Positions 1-10,554 of a DNA stretch of 64,000 bases are shown in pieces. Position numbers and translations under genes: made by a program. The DNA is taken from the NCBI GenBank assembly GCA_018296165.2, contig JACKQL020000009.1:1054001-1118000 (forward strand). The letters run 5' to 3'. The stretch's first letter is position 1, and each line of letters begins with the position of its first letter. Source of the stretch: Termitomyces sp. T153 (taxonomy: Eukaryota; Basidiomycota; Agaricomycetes; Agaricales; Lyophyllaceae). Under the pieces are notes generated by a model. The model was not told the DNA's origin. It ran no database searches and worked only from the letters and a program-made list of their open reading frames with translations.

Positions 1-1124
1 AACAGGGGGACTGTATGGGCTGGATATAGATGTAGACCCAGGACGCTGGCGAACGGGAAGAGCATTGGAAACAAGAGAGAAACCGGTGACCTGGATAGTT
101 GTAAGGGCGTTTTGAGTATGTAGTGGCATGACGCGTTGCGCGGCGGAACCAATGATGTTGGTGGCGATCCCGGTCAGATAGAGGATGGAGCCGTCGGGGA
201 AGGAGATAAAGGTAAGTGAAGCGAATGGAGTGGCTTCAATGTTGCCTAGAGAGGTCATGAAACGATTACCTACGAAGCTTGATGACTTCTACGGAAACCC
301 GATAGAGAAGATTCAGGCATACCTGAAAAATCTGGCAATACAATTGTTCGACCGTCGGAAGGAAGAACACGAACGAAGCCTTTCCGTCCTCCACGCTGAT
401 TCATGCCGAGGTGAGAGGGAAAGTGGGATGCTTCATCAGCTGGCGCAGCGTACGTCGTCCCCAGAAACACAGTGTCAGATTCAAGAATCAAAGATATAGC
501 CTTGTCCGGCAGTCGATCATTTGGTCCAAAGTCGAGATTTTGAGAGGTGATGGTCGGCGATGTATTCGAGTAAGGGATGAGGTCTCGAATTGTGATATAC
601 TTTGGACAATTGCTGTGAAGAGTAAGGCTTTGAGGTCAGTAAAATAAGGATCAATGAACGTACCCCAGAGCCTCATCGACGCAAAGCTCGAAATGAACCT
701 CATCGTCGTCCTTCTCCAACTTGGTGACCTTTCCCGCGAATTTATTCCTCCGTCGCGTCGAATATTCGACACCAATACCAGCCACCAGCATTGACCCATC
801 TTCCTTAAACGTTTCAGCATTCTTGAGCAGCGGTTCTCCCGGCCATAGCTTCGCGTCGATGGATAGGGTGTTGTATTTTGAACGAGAATTTCGAACAAAA
901 CCTGGCTTTCCGTCAGTCCCGGCAAGTATGGACCCCCAAGGACGACCAGTCACATCCAGAGTTACGACAGGAAGGAATGGAAGCTGTGTAGTGTAAAAAA
1001 CAGCGTGCTCTTCTGGGAGCTCGCTGCCAATGTGGTGATAGAGAGACATAATTGAATAATTGTCATTATGCCCGAGCTTCTCGTGTATCAAACGCTCGCC
1101 GCGGTGCCATCCGTTGAGACTCAT
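1..1124 (-). CDS. PNPOx-like flavin-binding protein (3' end beyond window)
   Basis: I read three exons on the minus strand: 1124-664, 612-323 and 269 to the window edge, with introns of 51 nt (613-663) and 53 nt (270-322), both GT-AG. Splicing restores the continuous motifs EALGNCPKYI and FSGNRFMTSLGNIE, which are hallmarks of the pyridoxamine-phosphate-oxidase-like fold found in fungal and bacterial proteins often fused to a C-terminal FAD/NAD(P)-binding reductase module. Other conserved pieces are GWHRGERLIHEKLG at the N terminus, LPFLPVVTLD, GRPWGSILAG, DTVFLGTTY, FPSHLGMNQRGG and GRTIVLPDFSG. I chose the ATG at 1124 because the family usually begins just before the GWH motif; the longer upstream frame is not conserved-looking. 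The reading frame is still open at base 1, so any reductase domain would lie outside. CpG content is normal and there are no stops, so it looks functional. The family is clear; the exact reaction is not. Confidence 0.88.
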
Positions 1125-3211
1125 GTTTTCCGAGAGAGACGTATACGACAGATGTGGCCCAAAGACTAGGCAGGTGTGAGAAAACAATAACGGCCAGGCA
1201 TATTTTAAGAACTCACATCTGTTAGAATTTCAGATCGGTCAGCTACCTGACTCATCATTTTCGCCTTGGTCATCCGGCCGGATAACTAATCGTAGTTGTA
1301 CCACTGATCCACAGCTAAGCAGAAGAGGTCGTGACCGTGACAAATGTAGATAATGAATGGTCATTGAAAGATGACGGTCGTTTGGACGGAGGCATGTCGG
1401 ACCGTTCAAGCCTTCGAAGTCTGTGGGAAATACTTACAAATTCTCCAAACTGCTGCCAGTGGCAGTGTTAGGAGATGACACTTTTTACACCGGCCGCTGC
1501 CCAACGTTCAACTGTCGCAGTATTCCAATGTACAAGTTCGTCCAGATTGTCTATATTTCATTCTCTGATGCTCAATCCGTCGTCCTCAGCTTAGTGCAAT
1601 CGATTCTGGCAAAAGTAATATCGTTGATGAAACGATACGCTCAAACGCGTTTTTTTGTCGCCCCAGGAGACCTCAAAAGTGATCGCTCCAAGGGAGGTGA
1701 TAAAGGAGCGTATCCAAGAACCAGAGAAGCTTCGTGAAGTGAGATTCGGCAATTGACGCGCTTCGAGACTGCTCTAGCAGTGCATAAGAATTACTCATTG
1801 CCATCTCTTGTTACATGGTTGCGGGTTCACGAATGTCTTATTTCCGACAAAAGGGAAAAGCTTGTGACCATATGTCTCTTAGGTAAGTGTGCTCTCGATG
1901 GCGAGATGTAGCACTTTCAGAAGCATCCATCTAGAGCTCTGTTCAACCTAAAAAGGATTAAGGTTGATGAAAGATCGTTCGAAAAACATCTAGCGTTCTG
2001 GAGCGAGAACATCAACCATCTTGAATCTTCAAGCTTTATCTTTGACAGTGTCCTTTCGAACGATGAGGAACTAACTTACGCTCAAACTGTTGGATGGTTT
2101 GTAGTGGAAAGGGTCATCCGAGCCAACAGCGAACGCATCCGTTATCTTTATATACTGTCGGCTGCATTTTCCAAACAGTACATCGAGAATACACCAAGTT
2201 ACCCTCATTGAAATTCCTTGTGTCTTCCATTGAAACTTCTGTCCTCTTTACCGGCGTCAGCAATACAACAGGGGCTACCTCGCATGCGTTGTCTTACTGT
2301 CGATCTCCATACCGGAACATCGGCCAGGTTCTCTGAATTCCCGAGTAATTGGACAGAACTCGATTATCCATTGTCTCGCTTTTCCTCTTGATGCAAGGCA
2401 TAACGTCACAAGACGCGTTGGACATCTTTCGATTCTGTTCCAACTTCGAAGATTGTGTGTTACACACAACTAGTATTGCAAGCCTCAGGATAGGGACCGA
2501 GCTTGTCGTCCACCGACACCTTCGTCGCGTGATAGTCATACATAGATTCCATTTGCAATCACAGAAACCTAATAGCGCCTTTGCTTTCTATACTACTTTT
2601 GCATACATCGCATCAAATGATGATGGGAGCCGCAGATTTCGCTTCATGGATTCACCCTTCTGAATGCAAGCTCACTTGGTTGGATCTGGTATCTTAGGAG
2701 GACATCTATATGGTCATGGATTTACTATTGGATGTTGTGTCATCTCTGGAAAATTTTTGCATCTCAAACACAGCCTTGAATGACACTGCAATTTTCAAGA
2801 TTGTTGAAGGCACCCTCTTCTCATCTGTATATAACATTCACATGTCTGTCTCGTCGTTGGACTACCTTGAGAGCATTTGACAACAGCGTACCGCAGCTTT
2901 TAGATATTGATAGTGTTGAGACGACATTCAAGTTTAGTGATGTGCTGGTCTAAGCCTGACCCAGCTCAGGCTAGGGCCGCGGCTTTACTACCAGACTAAA
3001 ATCAGACAATGTGAGGGAAATCGAATGTATGTATCACTACTAGAACGTATCTCGAAAGCCTGAAGTGTGGTCGGTAAATTTCAGACATTGTGCGCTTGCC
3101 TGTATGGTCGATAAGTTTCAGAAAATTGTGCGTCAATATTAGTGTTTGAGCATCTAGAAAAATTGTTGACATGCCCCGAAATGGATCTGCTATTATATGA
3201 TTAGAAGTATC
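1125..3211. other. Intergenic, possible decayed F-box-like gene
   Basis: About 2.1 kb between the PNPOx-like gene and the Copia element. No intact gene is visible. CpG content is normal. A short GC-rich palindromic stretch with AGCCTGA and CCGCGGC motifs lies near 2950-2997 and resembles one beyond the other end of the Copia element. Confidence 0.5.
2341..2660 (+). pseudogene. Possible remnant of an F-box/LRR-like protein
   Basis: The plus-strand frame near 2400-2560 reads QDALDIFRFCSNFEDCVLHT, which resembles the 'eCLdiLrhCPnL' repeats common in agaricomycete F-box proteins. Flanking frames (about 1900-2090 and 2180-2340) are short and interrupted, and I could not find an F-box or join them by splice sites. 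This is a weak family guess. Confidence 0.2.
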
Positions 3212-3216
3212 AATAG
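3212..3216. repeat. Target-site duplication AATAG (left) of the Copia element
   Basis: AATAG at 3212-3216 directly precedes the LTR terminus TGTTGG. The same five bases follow the other LTR at 8062-8066. A 5-bp duplication is standard for Copia integrases and fixes the element ends. Confidence 0.9.
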
Positions 3217-3483
3217 TGTTGGATGCGAATACTCGATCGGTGTAGTAATGACTTATATTAGCTATGTACCTGTTGGATACGAATACTAGTAACGTTAGTA
3301 CCCTGTATTTTCATGGAATATATAACATACCTCAGTCGGTGTAGTAGCGACTGAGGTTGTTCCGATTCCGGTCTCCGACGTATATCTCCCTGTTGTATAG
3401 TTTTTCCCCCATGTCATTTCCCTGTGTGTCGCGATCCATCACGTGCGCTCCAGACTGATCAGTGTTGTGATCCTTCTTCAACA
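3217..3483 (-). repeat. Copia 3' LTR
   Basis: 267 bp, near-identical to 7792-8061. It contains a second copy of the terminal motif TGTTGGATACGAATACT about 55 bp inside, and CTCAGTCGGTGTAGTA is also repeated internally. The differences I can see from the partner LTR are few and are mainly single changes plus short T/C-run indels. Confidence 0.93.
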
Positions 3484-3495
3484 CTCCCCCTGACT
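3484..3495 (-). promoter_or_regulatory. Copia polypurine tract
   Basis: On the minus strand AGTCAGGGGGAG lies directly against the 3' LTR start (TGTTGAAG), the expected site for plus-strand DNA priming during reverse transcription. Confidence 0.8.
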
Positions 3496-3505
3496 CATGA
3501 CACTG

Positions 3506-5131
3506 TCAGTCGACGAACAACTGCAGCGCACGGCATAATGGCTTAGTGAAGATGTCGGCGAGGTTCTCAGCGCTAGGTACGTATTCGATCACGATTCCTC
3601 CTTCCTCCACCGCGTGGCATATGAAATGGTGTCGCACGTCTATGTGTTTAACTCGGTTGTGATCTCGCTTCTTCTCTGTGATTGCAATTGATCCAGTGTT
3701 ATCTCCCTTTAGGTTTGCTGGGTATGGCATGCCGAGTCCAATTTCCGAAACTGCCGCATACATCCACTGGATCTGTTCCCCTGCTCTTCCCAATGCGATG
3801 TGTTCTGCTTCCGTCGTTGACGTCGATACCGTATCTTGGAATTTCGCGCTCCAACACGTAGGAACCCCAGATTGCAAGTAACTCCTCCTGATATCGACTT
3901 CCTGGTATCAATGTCCGTTGCGAAATCTGCATCAAAATATCCACGTGGTACGTAATCGGTGTGACCCTCACCCCCATATTGTATTCTGGAGTGTAGGATC
4001 CCCTTGATGTACTGCATGACATGGAGCAATGCTAGCCAGTGGGGTTTCCCAGGATTTGACATGAACCTGCTGAGTGAGGTGATTGCATATGATATGTCTG
4101 GTCTCGTTCCAATCTGCGCATACATCAACGAGCCCAGTGCTTCTCTGTATGGTTTGTCGAGCATATACGTGCAGTCTTCCTCGGTCAAGGGGGACTGTGT
4201 TTGGCTCAATCCCTGATGGCAAGGGGGTGTACTTGGGTTTGCATTCTGTCATCCCATATATCTCGAGTGTCTTCTTGAGATACTCTTCCTAATCTAGTGT
4301 AATAGCCCTTCTGGGTCTGTCCCGAGTGATGCGGATTCTGAGCACAAATCTTAGGTCCCCCAAGTCCTTAACCTGGAACTTCTTGCCTAGTTCTCTCCAT
4401 GCAATCTCAGCCTCCTTCCTTGATGATGACATTCCTGATGTGTCATCAGTGTATGTTCCTGTGACTGTCTTCTTGCCACCTCTGTCTCTGGTCCTCACTG
4501 ATTGGTCTGCTTTGGATTGCCTGTATCCCAGTCTTGCCATATCTTCATCCAGTGCACACCACCAATTCTTTGCCATGTCCATCGTACCATAGAGTGCCTT
4601 GTCAACCAGCAAAACTAGGCTGCTCTCACTATCCTCACCTTCACTTCCAATCTCCATGTCAATGCTGTCTTCTGCACTACTCCCCTTGACCTGTTTGCCC
4701 TCATCAATGTCAACTTTGTATACATTGCTTGGTCAGACTTCATATCCTTCAGGTTGCTCCATTAGGATTGGGACCTAGGTAGGTGTGTCAAGGTAGGTGT
4801 TGGTATAGTCAATCTGCCACATCTTGTAGTCTGAGATGGTACCCACAGCAAGGTTGATACACAGAGATTTGTACTTCACCACTGAAGCATAGGTGGCAAA
4901 GTAATCCACCCCCAGTATCTGTGAGAAATCTTTGGCTACCAGGCAAGCCTTCCTGCCCACTACCTTCCCATTGATGTTGTATTTTAGGGCAAATGTCCAC
5001 CTGTTTTTTATTGTCCTCACTCCCTCAGGTCTTGGAACCAGACTCCAAACCTTCCTTTCTTGCATCCTGCTCATCTCCTGGTCCATCAGCTCTTTCCAGA
5101 GGTCAGGCCTTGTTATCACCTCAGAATACAA
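3506..5131 (-). pseudogene. Copia reverse transcriptase and RNase H
   Basis: Frames at 5131-4775, 4657-4289, 4252-3709 and 3877-3506 together give a Copia RT-RNase H. The RT entry reads WKELMDQEMSRM, VWSLVPRPEG, IKNRWTFALKYN, followed by ALYGTMDMAKNWW and KDLGDLRFVL. The catalytic box reads TYTDDTSG, a YTDD in place of the usual YVDD. RNase H is recognisable by STTEAEHIALG and HIDVRHHFICHAVEEG, ending in ADIFTKPL. An acidic stretch (about 4740-4620: EGKQVKGSSAEDS then EIGSEGEDSESS) sits between the EGYE motif and ALYG, where many Copia RTs have only a few residues. Several in-frame stops (for example about 4775 and 4289) and frame changes make it non-coding now. Confidence 0.88.
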
Positions 5132-5563
5132 TTGCAGAACCCAAGAATCAATGCTCTCAGCTCAGACCATTGTCACAAGTGCTCCAGGCATGCCAGGTGC
5201 ATCATTGTTACTAACAGCAGTAAGGTTGGACAGGTCAGACAGGTTGGATGGGTCAGCTGGTGGCAGTACTGGGCTTGCTGAGCTACTGTCTGGTATGAGC
5301 TTGGCTGCCGAGCATGTAGAGCGGTGCAGTTCATGGGTCAGTGGTGACTGACTAGGCTGTTGGGCATTGGGGTCATCATGAGTTTCCCATGCACATGCCT
5401 CAACAATCATGCTAGCATCCTCATCTGGGGTGATGTTAAACACCTCAGATAAATCAACTGCTGGGCTACCATGCATGTTGGGCATTGTATGGTGTGCTAA
5501 TCCCTTCTCAAAAACAACACTGCAAGACCAGAAAACCCATCCTGTGGTTTGCTCAAGGAGTTT

Positions 5564-7190
5564 TTAGTCCCCCCTCACAAAATAACTGACTAGTATGCAC
5601 TTCACTGATTGTGCATTGAGCTTACTGGGACTGTCCTCCTTAGGCACCTTTGCATATGCCATGCAGCCAAACAGGTGGAGGTATGACATGTCTGGTTTCT
5701 GCCCAGTCCTTATCTCATGCAGGGTCAATCTAGGGTGACAAGAGCTAGGGACAAGGTCAAGGACATGTATGGCCATTGACATGGCTTTGCCTCAGTGGTG
5801 CATAGGCAACCCAGAGTCATTCAGCATGCTATGCACTAAGTCCAATATTGTGCAGTTCCTGCATCCCACAACTCTGTTTGCAGATGATGAGTGAGGAGCA
5901 GTAGTTTCATGCTTGATGCCCTGCTTTAGGCAGTAGTCATTCCAGAGTTCATTCTCAAACTCCTTGCCCCCATGTATGCACACATACTTCACCTGCAACC
6001 ATACTGTGTTTTGACATGTGCATCAAAAGATTTCAGGCATGCAACTGCAGACTCCTTGTCCTTCCTGGCCAGGTACCATGCCTTGCAATCAGCCCCCACT
6101 TGATCCATCTCCACCATCATCAGGGTCTTGCCACCAGTTGTTTGCATACATAGGGGTCCACCTCAGGGGCAACATCACAATCAAAGGGCCATCTGGCCTG
6201 CTTCCCCATGATGCAGTCTTTGCACCTACCATTTTTCAACAATTTAGTCACCCTCAGCCCTCCACATGTGCCATTGTGAATCATGTCACAGACCATGGAC
6301 TTGCCAATGTGCCCTAGATGCCTGTGCCAGGTCTTAAGATCTATGGAGTAATCCAAGGACTGTGTAGCTAGGGCAGATGGCTGTGGCTGTGCAAATTCTA
6401 CAACAAACATTGTGCTGGATATGAGGCATCTCATGAAGGGCTTCCCATCAGGGACCCAGAGTGTCACCCCACACTCATTGATGCCAAGTTTAATGCCCTT
6501 TTGTACAAGAGACCCAATGGACATCAGGTTGTGGTCAAGGTCAGGGGCATGGGGCACATCCTTGAGAGTAATTTCTATGACCACACCCTTGAACTTGACC
6601 CATTTGCAGACTCTATCACAGCCAAGTACCCTGAAGGTCCCATTGACAGTAACTCCCATTGTATTCTTGTCTGGGACCCAGTAAGTGATGAAGTCCTCAT
6701 GATCCATGAAGAAATGCCTGGAGACCATGGAGTCAGCATACGTGACACAAACACTGCCACCAGTGGACCCCATCAGGGTTGAGAAAGCCAGGCACCAAGG
6801 GTTGTCCATGTTGCTAGCTGACAGTACAGCCAAGTGAGCTGTTGGTGGCATCATCTCTGAGTTGCCAGTGGAAGTCAGTCCACTAGGCCTACCATCCTGA
6901 TTCCTCTTCCACCAGTTGGGGAATGTCCCTCCATGTCCCCCTCCTTCCAGAAGCACTTGTTGGCAGTGTGGCCAGTGTGCCCACAATTCAGGTTTGAGCA
7001 CTGCATTGCTTTTCATCTGCCTACCTGTCTGGGTGGCCAATGCTTGGGCTGACTTTGCATGGGCCACAGCTGAAGGCCCATGGAGAAGAAGAGCATGTGT
7101 CATGAGGTGAACAAACACTTCAGCTGAGGTGCCCTCATGTACCAGTGATCCCATGATGGCCGCCCATGATGTGGGCATTGACCTGATCAT
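5564..7190 (-). pseudogene. Copia protease, GAG-pre-integrase and integrase
   Basis: The long frame 7190-6120 runs from the gag tail through a degraded zinc-knuckle region and a protease box reading DSMVS where DSGxS is usual, then the pre-integrase motif WHRHLGHIGKSM and the CKDCIMGK zinc pair. After a stop near 6120, integrase core fragments follow at 5998-5792 (HGGKEFENELWNDYC, TTAPHSSSANRVV) and 5782-5564 (ATHVLDLVP-like HVLDLVPSS, LHLFGCMAYAKVP). The stop between them (about 5789) reads as a tryptophan codon turned to TGA. It is part of the same polyprotein as the gag and RT fragments. Confidence 0.88.
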
Positions 7191-7196
7191 ATATGC

Positions 7197-7713
7197 TCAG
7201 AATTGCCTGTCATTGATGCCTGCCCCCTGGTTATTTGCCTTGGCCCATGCAGTTTGCATAGCCTTAAAGTGGGCCTCAATGCTTGTGCCATCAGAGTACC
7301 TGATTGTGCCAAGCTCCTCCTCTGCATGGAGAAGCCCAAGATCAGGTCTTGCATTGTGCAGGCCTACCAGTGAGTGCCATGCGTCTGCTGTGGAGCCATC
7401 CATCTGCACACCAGCACCAACAAGATTCAAGACATTCAACGTTACCATGCTCCTTGCATATATGTTGTGCTGCATCCACTTGTCTGCTGTCAGATTTGGA
7501 GTGCCCCACCATGCCATTGGTGTCATAGTCCCCTTTCCCTCTAACAGCATTTTTGATCTTGCCAGTCAGGTAACCCAGCAGGCCACGACTGCGTACAGCC
7601 TCGGTGATGGTCATCTTGAAGGTCACCCAGTTTGACCTGTCAAACTTCTCCTCTGCAGGTAGTAGGAACAGCGCCAGATTCTGAGACATTTTGGTCGGTG
7701 TCATTTTATTCAT
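7197..7713 (-). pseudogene. Copia gag (UBN2-type), frameshifted
   Basis: The ATG at 7713 lies 79 bases inside the 5' LTR. The first frame gives PAEEKFDRSNWVTFKMTITE and RGLLGYLTGKI, the usual start of a Copia gag. A frameshift near 7545 moves the reading to the frame 7550-7197 (TADAWHSLVGLH, GTIRYSDGTSIEAHFKAM). The frame ends at a TGA (7193-7195) that follows GINDRQF; the next residues AYMIRSMPTSW continue the family pattern in the same frame, so the stop replaces an ancestral codon, most simply CGA to TGA. Confidence 0.85.
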
Positions 7714-7777
7714 TTTATATGGTTCGGGGGGTCAGAAAAAAAAATTTCGGGAGTCATAGACTCGTTACTGAGTGGCA

Positions 7778-7791
7778 CGGGGCCAATAACC
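7778..7791 (-). promoter_or_regulatory. Copia primer-binding site
   Basis: On the minus strand the sequence GGTTATTGGCCCCG immediately follows the 5' LTR end (TATCCAACA). Its position is that of the tRNA primer site; I cannot name the tRNA with confidence. Confidence 0.6.
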
Positions 7792-8061
7792 TGTTGGATA
7801 CGAATACTCAGTCGGTGTAGTAATGACTTATATTAGCTATGTACCTGTTGGATACGAATACTAGTAACGTTAGTACCCTGTATTTTCATGGAATATATAA
7901 CATACCTCAGTCGGTGTAGTAGCAACTGAGGTTGTTCCGATTCCGGTCTCCGACGTATATCTCCTTGCTGTATAGTTTTTTCCCCCCTATGTCATTTCCT
8001 TCTGTGTCGCGATCCATCACGTGTGCTCCAGACTGATCAGTGTTGTGATCCTTCTTCAACA
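7792..8061 (-). repeat. Copia 5' LTR
   Basis: 270 bp partner of the LTR at 3217-3483, with the same TG...CA ends and the same internal duplication. It is followed at 8062-8066 by the AATAG target duplication. Confidence 0.93.
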
Positions 8062-8066
8062 AATAG

Positions 8067-10554
8067 ATAGCTTTTTAACAAAAATTTCGATAGTATACCG
8101 ATACAAATCAGTCACAGAAAGCCGCGGCCTTAAGCCCAGGCTTTCAAAATCCCAAGCCTGAGCCGCAGGCCGCCGTCCAAAGCCTGAACCACGGCTTTCC
8201 GCGGTCTCCACTACGTGCGGCTCGGCTCGGCCGGCTTCCGGCATCGAGCCTAAGTTCAACTTTGTGATAAGCGATAGGGAAAAGTAGGTTTCCAAAGATT
8301 ACAAGGCTCTTCTGTGGTCTTTATTAAGTTTCTTGGATTGGCAGTGGTTAATCAAGGACAGATAAAGGATGGAAATCACGATAGATGCAGTACCGAACAT
8401 TACCGTAAGTATATAATTATCCACGATTGCTGTTCAAAATCTATTCAATGGGTTGGAGAAGTGATTTTGACGGAACGCTCCGATATGCTTGTCTTGTATC
8501 TCGGTTAACAACGACTCAAGTAAGTACCGTGAACTGCATGGGCAATATCAAAACCAACCATGGATATGTATGATTGGGTAATGATTACGGAGATAGGGGC
8601 AGTTTGACCAAATCTTCGAATATCACGAATGCTCACCGTGAAGTAGACTTGAACAAGAGATTGGATGGGTCACAGAGCCAGAATACATGAGAACGAGGCG
8701 TATTCATACAAATTAGGATTACCTCTTTCCAATACAAACCAGGACTTGTTATTTGATGATCTTCTGTATGCGAAGATCATGTTAAGAGAGAGCTAATAGA
8801 ATTAGGAGTATGGCATGACTTTTCCGTCATGAACTGTAACTAAGAGCCAGACAATTGAATTCTCAAGAGAAAGAAATCTAGATGACATAGCGCGGTGCAG
8901 ACCTGGACAGCTTTCAAGACCTACTATTCATCTGTTTCAGAGTGGAACGAAGAGACGAACGAGGAGTGATCCTGTATCGCAGGACTGATCCCATTGAACT
9001 GCGAAACGATCTATGATTGCATCACTAGTCAAAAGTTGAAGTTGTAAGAAGACAATCTGATGAAGACCGTGACGGATGAAGGTACTACCTCGAACTGAGC
9101 GCTTTGGTAGTGGACTCTGATATATGGGGCACCCAAGGAGGTCATGAGGAAATGGTCATAAAAAGGATCATCAGAATCATGAGAAAGATGTGGCGAAATT
9201 TGTGAAGCTCTATCAGGAAATGATTACATTCGCTGACTCATCAATATGTAAAAGGTGACTCACAAACAGACCTGGCAACCCTCTTAGAACCAGTGTTAAA
9301 GCAAGGCCGTGATGATCGCGTATTGTGCAGGTGTGTAACAAACATAAAAGACAGGAGACTGTCAAGACCGGTGTGTCCAATCCAGAGTACATCAATCCCT
9401 ACGACAACCACCACGTGGGCATCGGATATCAACTAAATAGGTGTGTTCTGCACATACAAGGAATGGTAAAGAGAGACAGCTGGAAGTTTCCCTAAAGTAT
9501 GTGAGTGATGGACGAGACAGTTGCTTTGATCATTGTTCTTGTTCTAGATTTACTATAGTCAGAGAATTTGGCAAGTATCTCATTGTTGTAATCAATGGAA
9601 ACGGCGTTGTATTTATAAGGCTGTGGCTTTCATCATTAGGTCGGTAATTGCTCATCCGTAATTGGGTGATGACGACTGTGATCTGGGCGCTTGAAGCAGA
9701 AACTGATCATGAGAGGTATCTGCAGTGAGCATGAGAGAGGTTTTAGATCAGGCACACTTTTCACTACTGTTGCCAACGATATCGACAAATCAAAACCTTG
9801 AATGTACGATAAGACTATGTATCTTAGTCTGTGCAAGTATACACGAGCAACGCGCCGACGGCGGCGCCCTTGTGTTCTTAGCAGTTGTTGTGTACTTACG
9901 GAAGGGAGGAATTGTAGGAACAATCCGAATGGTATACATTGCCCATGACGCACCAGTATTCAAGTTAAGCAAGTTCGTGAAAGTCTTGTTAGTTGCGCCT
10001 TCTAAGCTCTAAGGCTCTTGTAGGAGCAGAGTTGGACACCTCTTATTGTTCCAAAGGGCTGATGCCAGTTGTTCGAAAAAACAATCACTCTCGCGACGTA
10101 ATCAGGCTCAGAGCTTTGTACCGCACAAGGTCGATTCAAATCTAATCTTATCTATGTAGTACATTGGCCATCAAAACCATCAAAACCCAACATGATCTCC
10201 TGATTCCCCTCATAATGGATGATGCTACGTCGCATCACGGCTTCATCACTTTCGCTGTGTGCGCCTCAGAGGTCTGTTTTCTTTGTACCACGCCACAGCC
10301 AAATTCGTCACCCTTCCCGGTGAGCTTTTCTCCACAAAATTGTTATATATGTATTTCAATCTCATACATCATACATAGTTCTTTTGTGAGCAGGCCACGT
10401 CATTATATCGAGACCAAGTTCTCGTAATAAAGCCAAGAGATCTAGACTTTGACCAATCATACAGGGTGAGACGATCTCATTAATATTCCGTATCCATGGT
10501 TCCCAAACACATCTGATATTACAAAAACCTATACTAGTCTATTCTACTCCAGCC
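8067..10554. other. Intergenic region with no recognised gene
   Basis: About 2.5 kb. 8110-8260 is GC-rich, with palindromic AGCC/GGCT motifs and CCGCGG, like the stretch near 2950. Around 9640-10010 the minus strand has a splice-like donor (GTAAGTAC near 9899) and short hydrophobic frames, so a small multi-exon gene cannot be excluded, but I recognise no family and no continuous reading. CpG content is normal. Confidence 0.5.

Larger units (their letters stand above)
3217..8061 (-). mobile_element. Ty1/Copia LTR retrotransposon, full length, decayed coding body
   Basis: The element reads on the minus strand: 5' LTR 8061-7792, primer-binding site just inside it, gag-protease-integrase-RT-RNase H (the Copia order) from 7713 to about 3506, polypurine tract at 3484-3495, and 3' LTR 3483-3217. 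The LTRs begin and end TGTTG/CAACA, and a perfect AATAG duplication flanks them. The LTRs are very similar, so insertion was probably not very old, yet the coding body has many stops and frameshifts. CpG is frequent in the LTRs and the outer 0.5-0.9 kb but nearly absent from about 4330 to 7570. Confidence 0.95.

Noticed and set aside
3270..3483. Alternative Copia LTR start at the second TGTTGGATACG copy
   Set aside because: The AATAG target duplication fits only the outer copy.
10110..10170. tRNA-like T-loop (GATTCAAATC)
   Set aside because: No matching acceptor stem, D-loop or anticodon arm around it.
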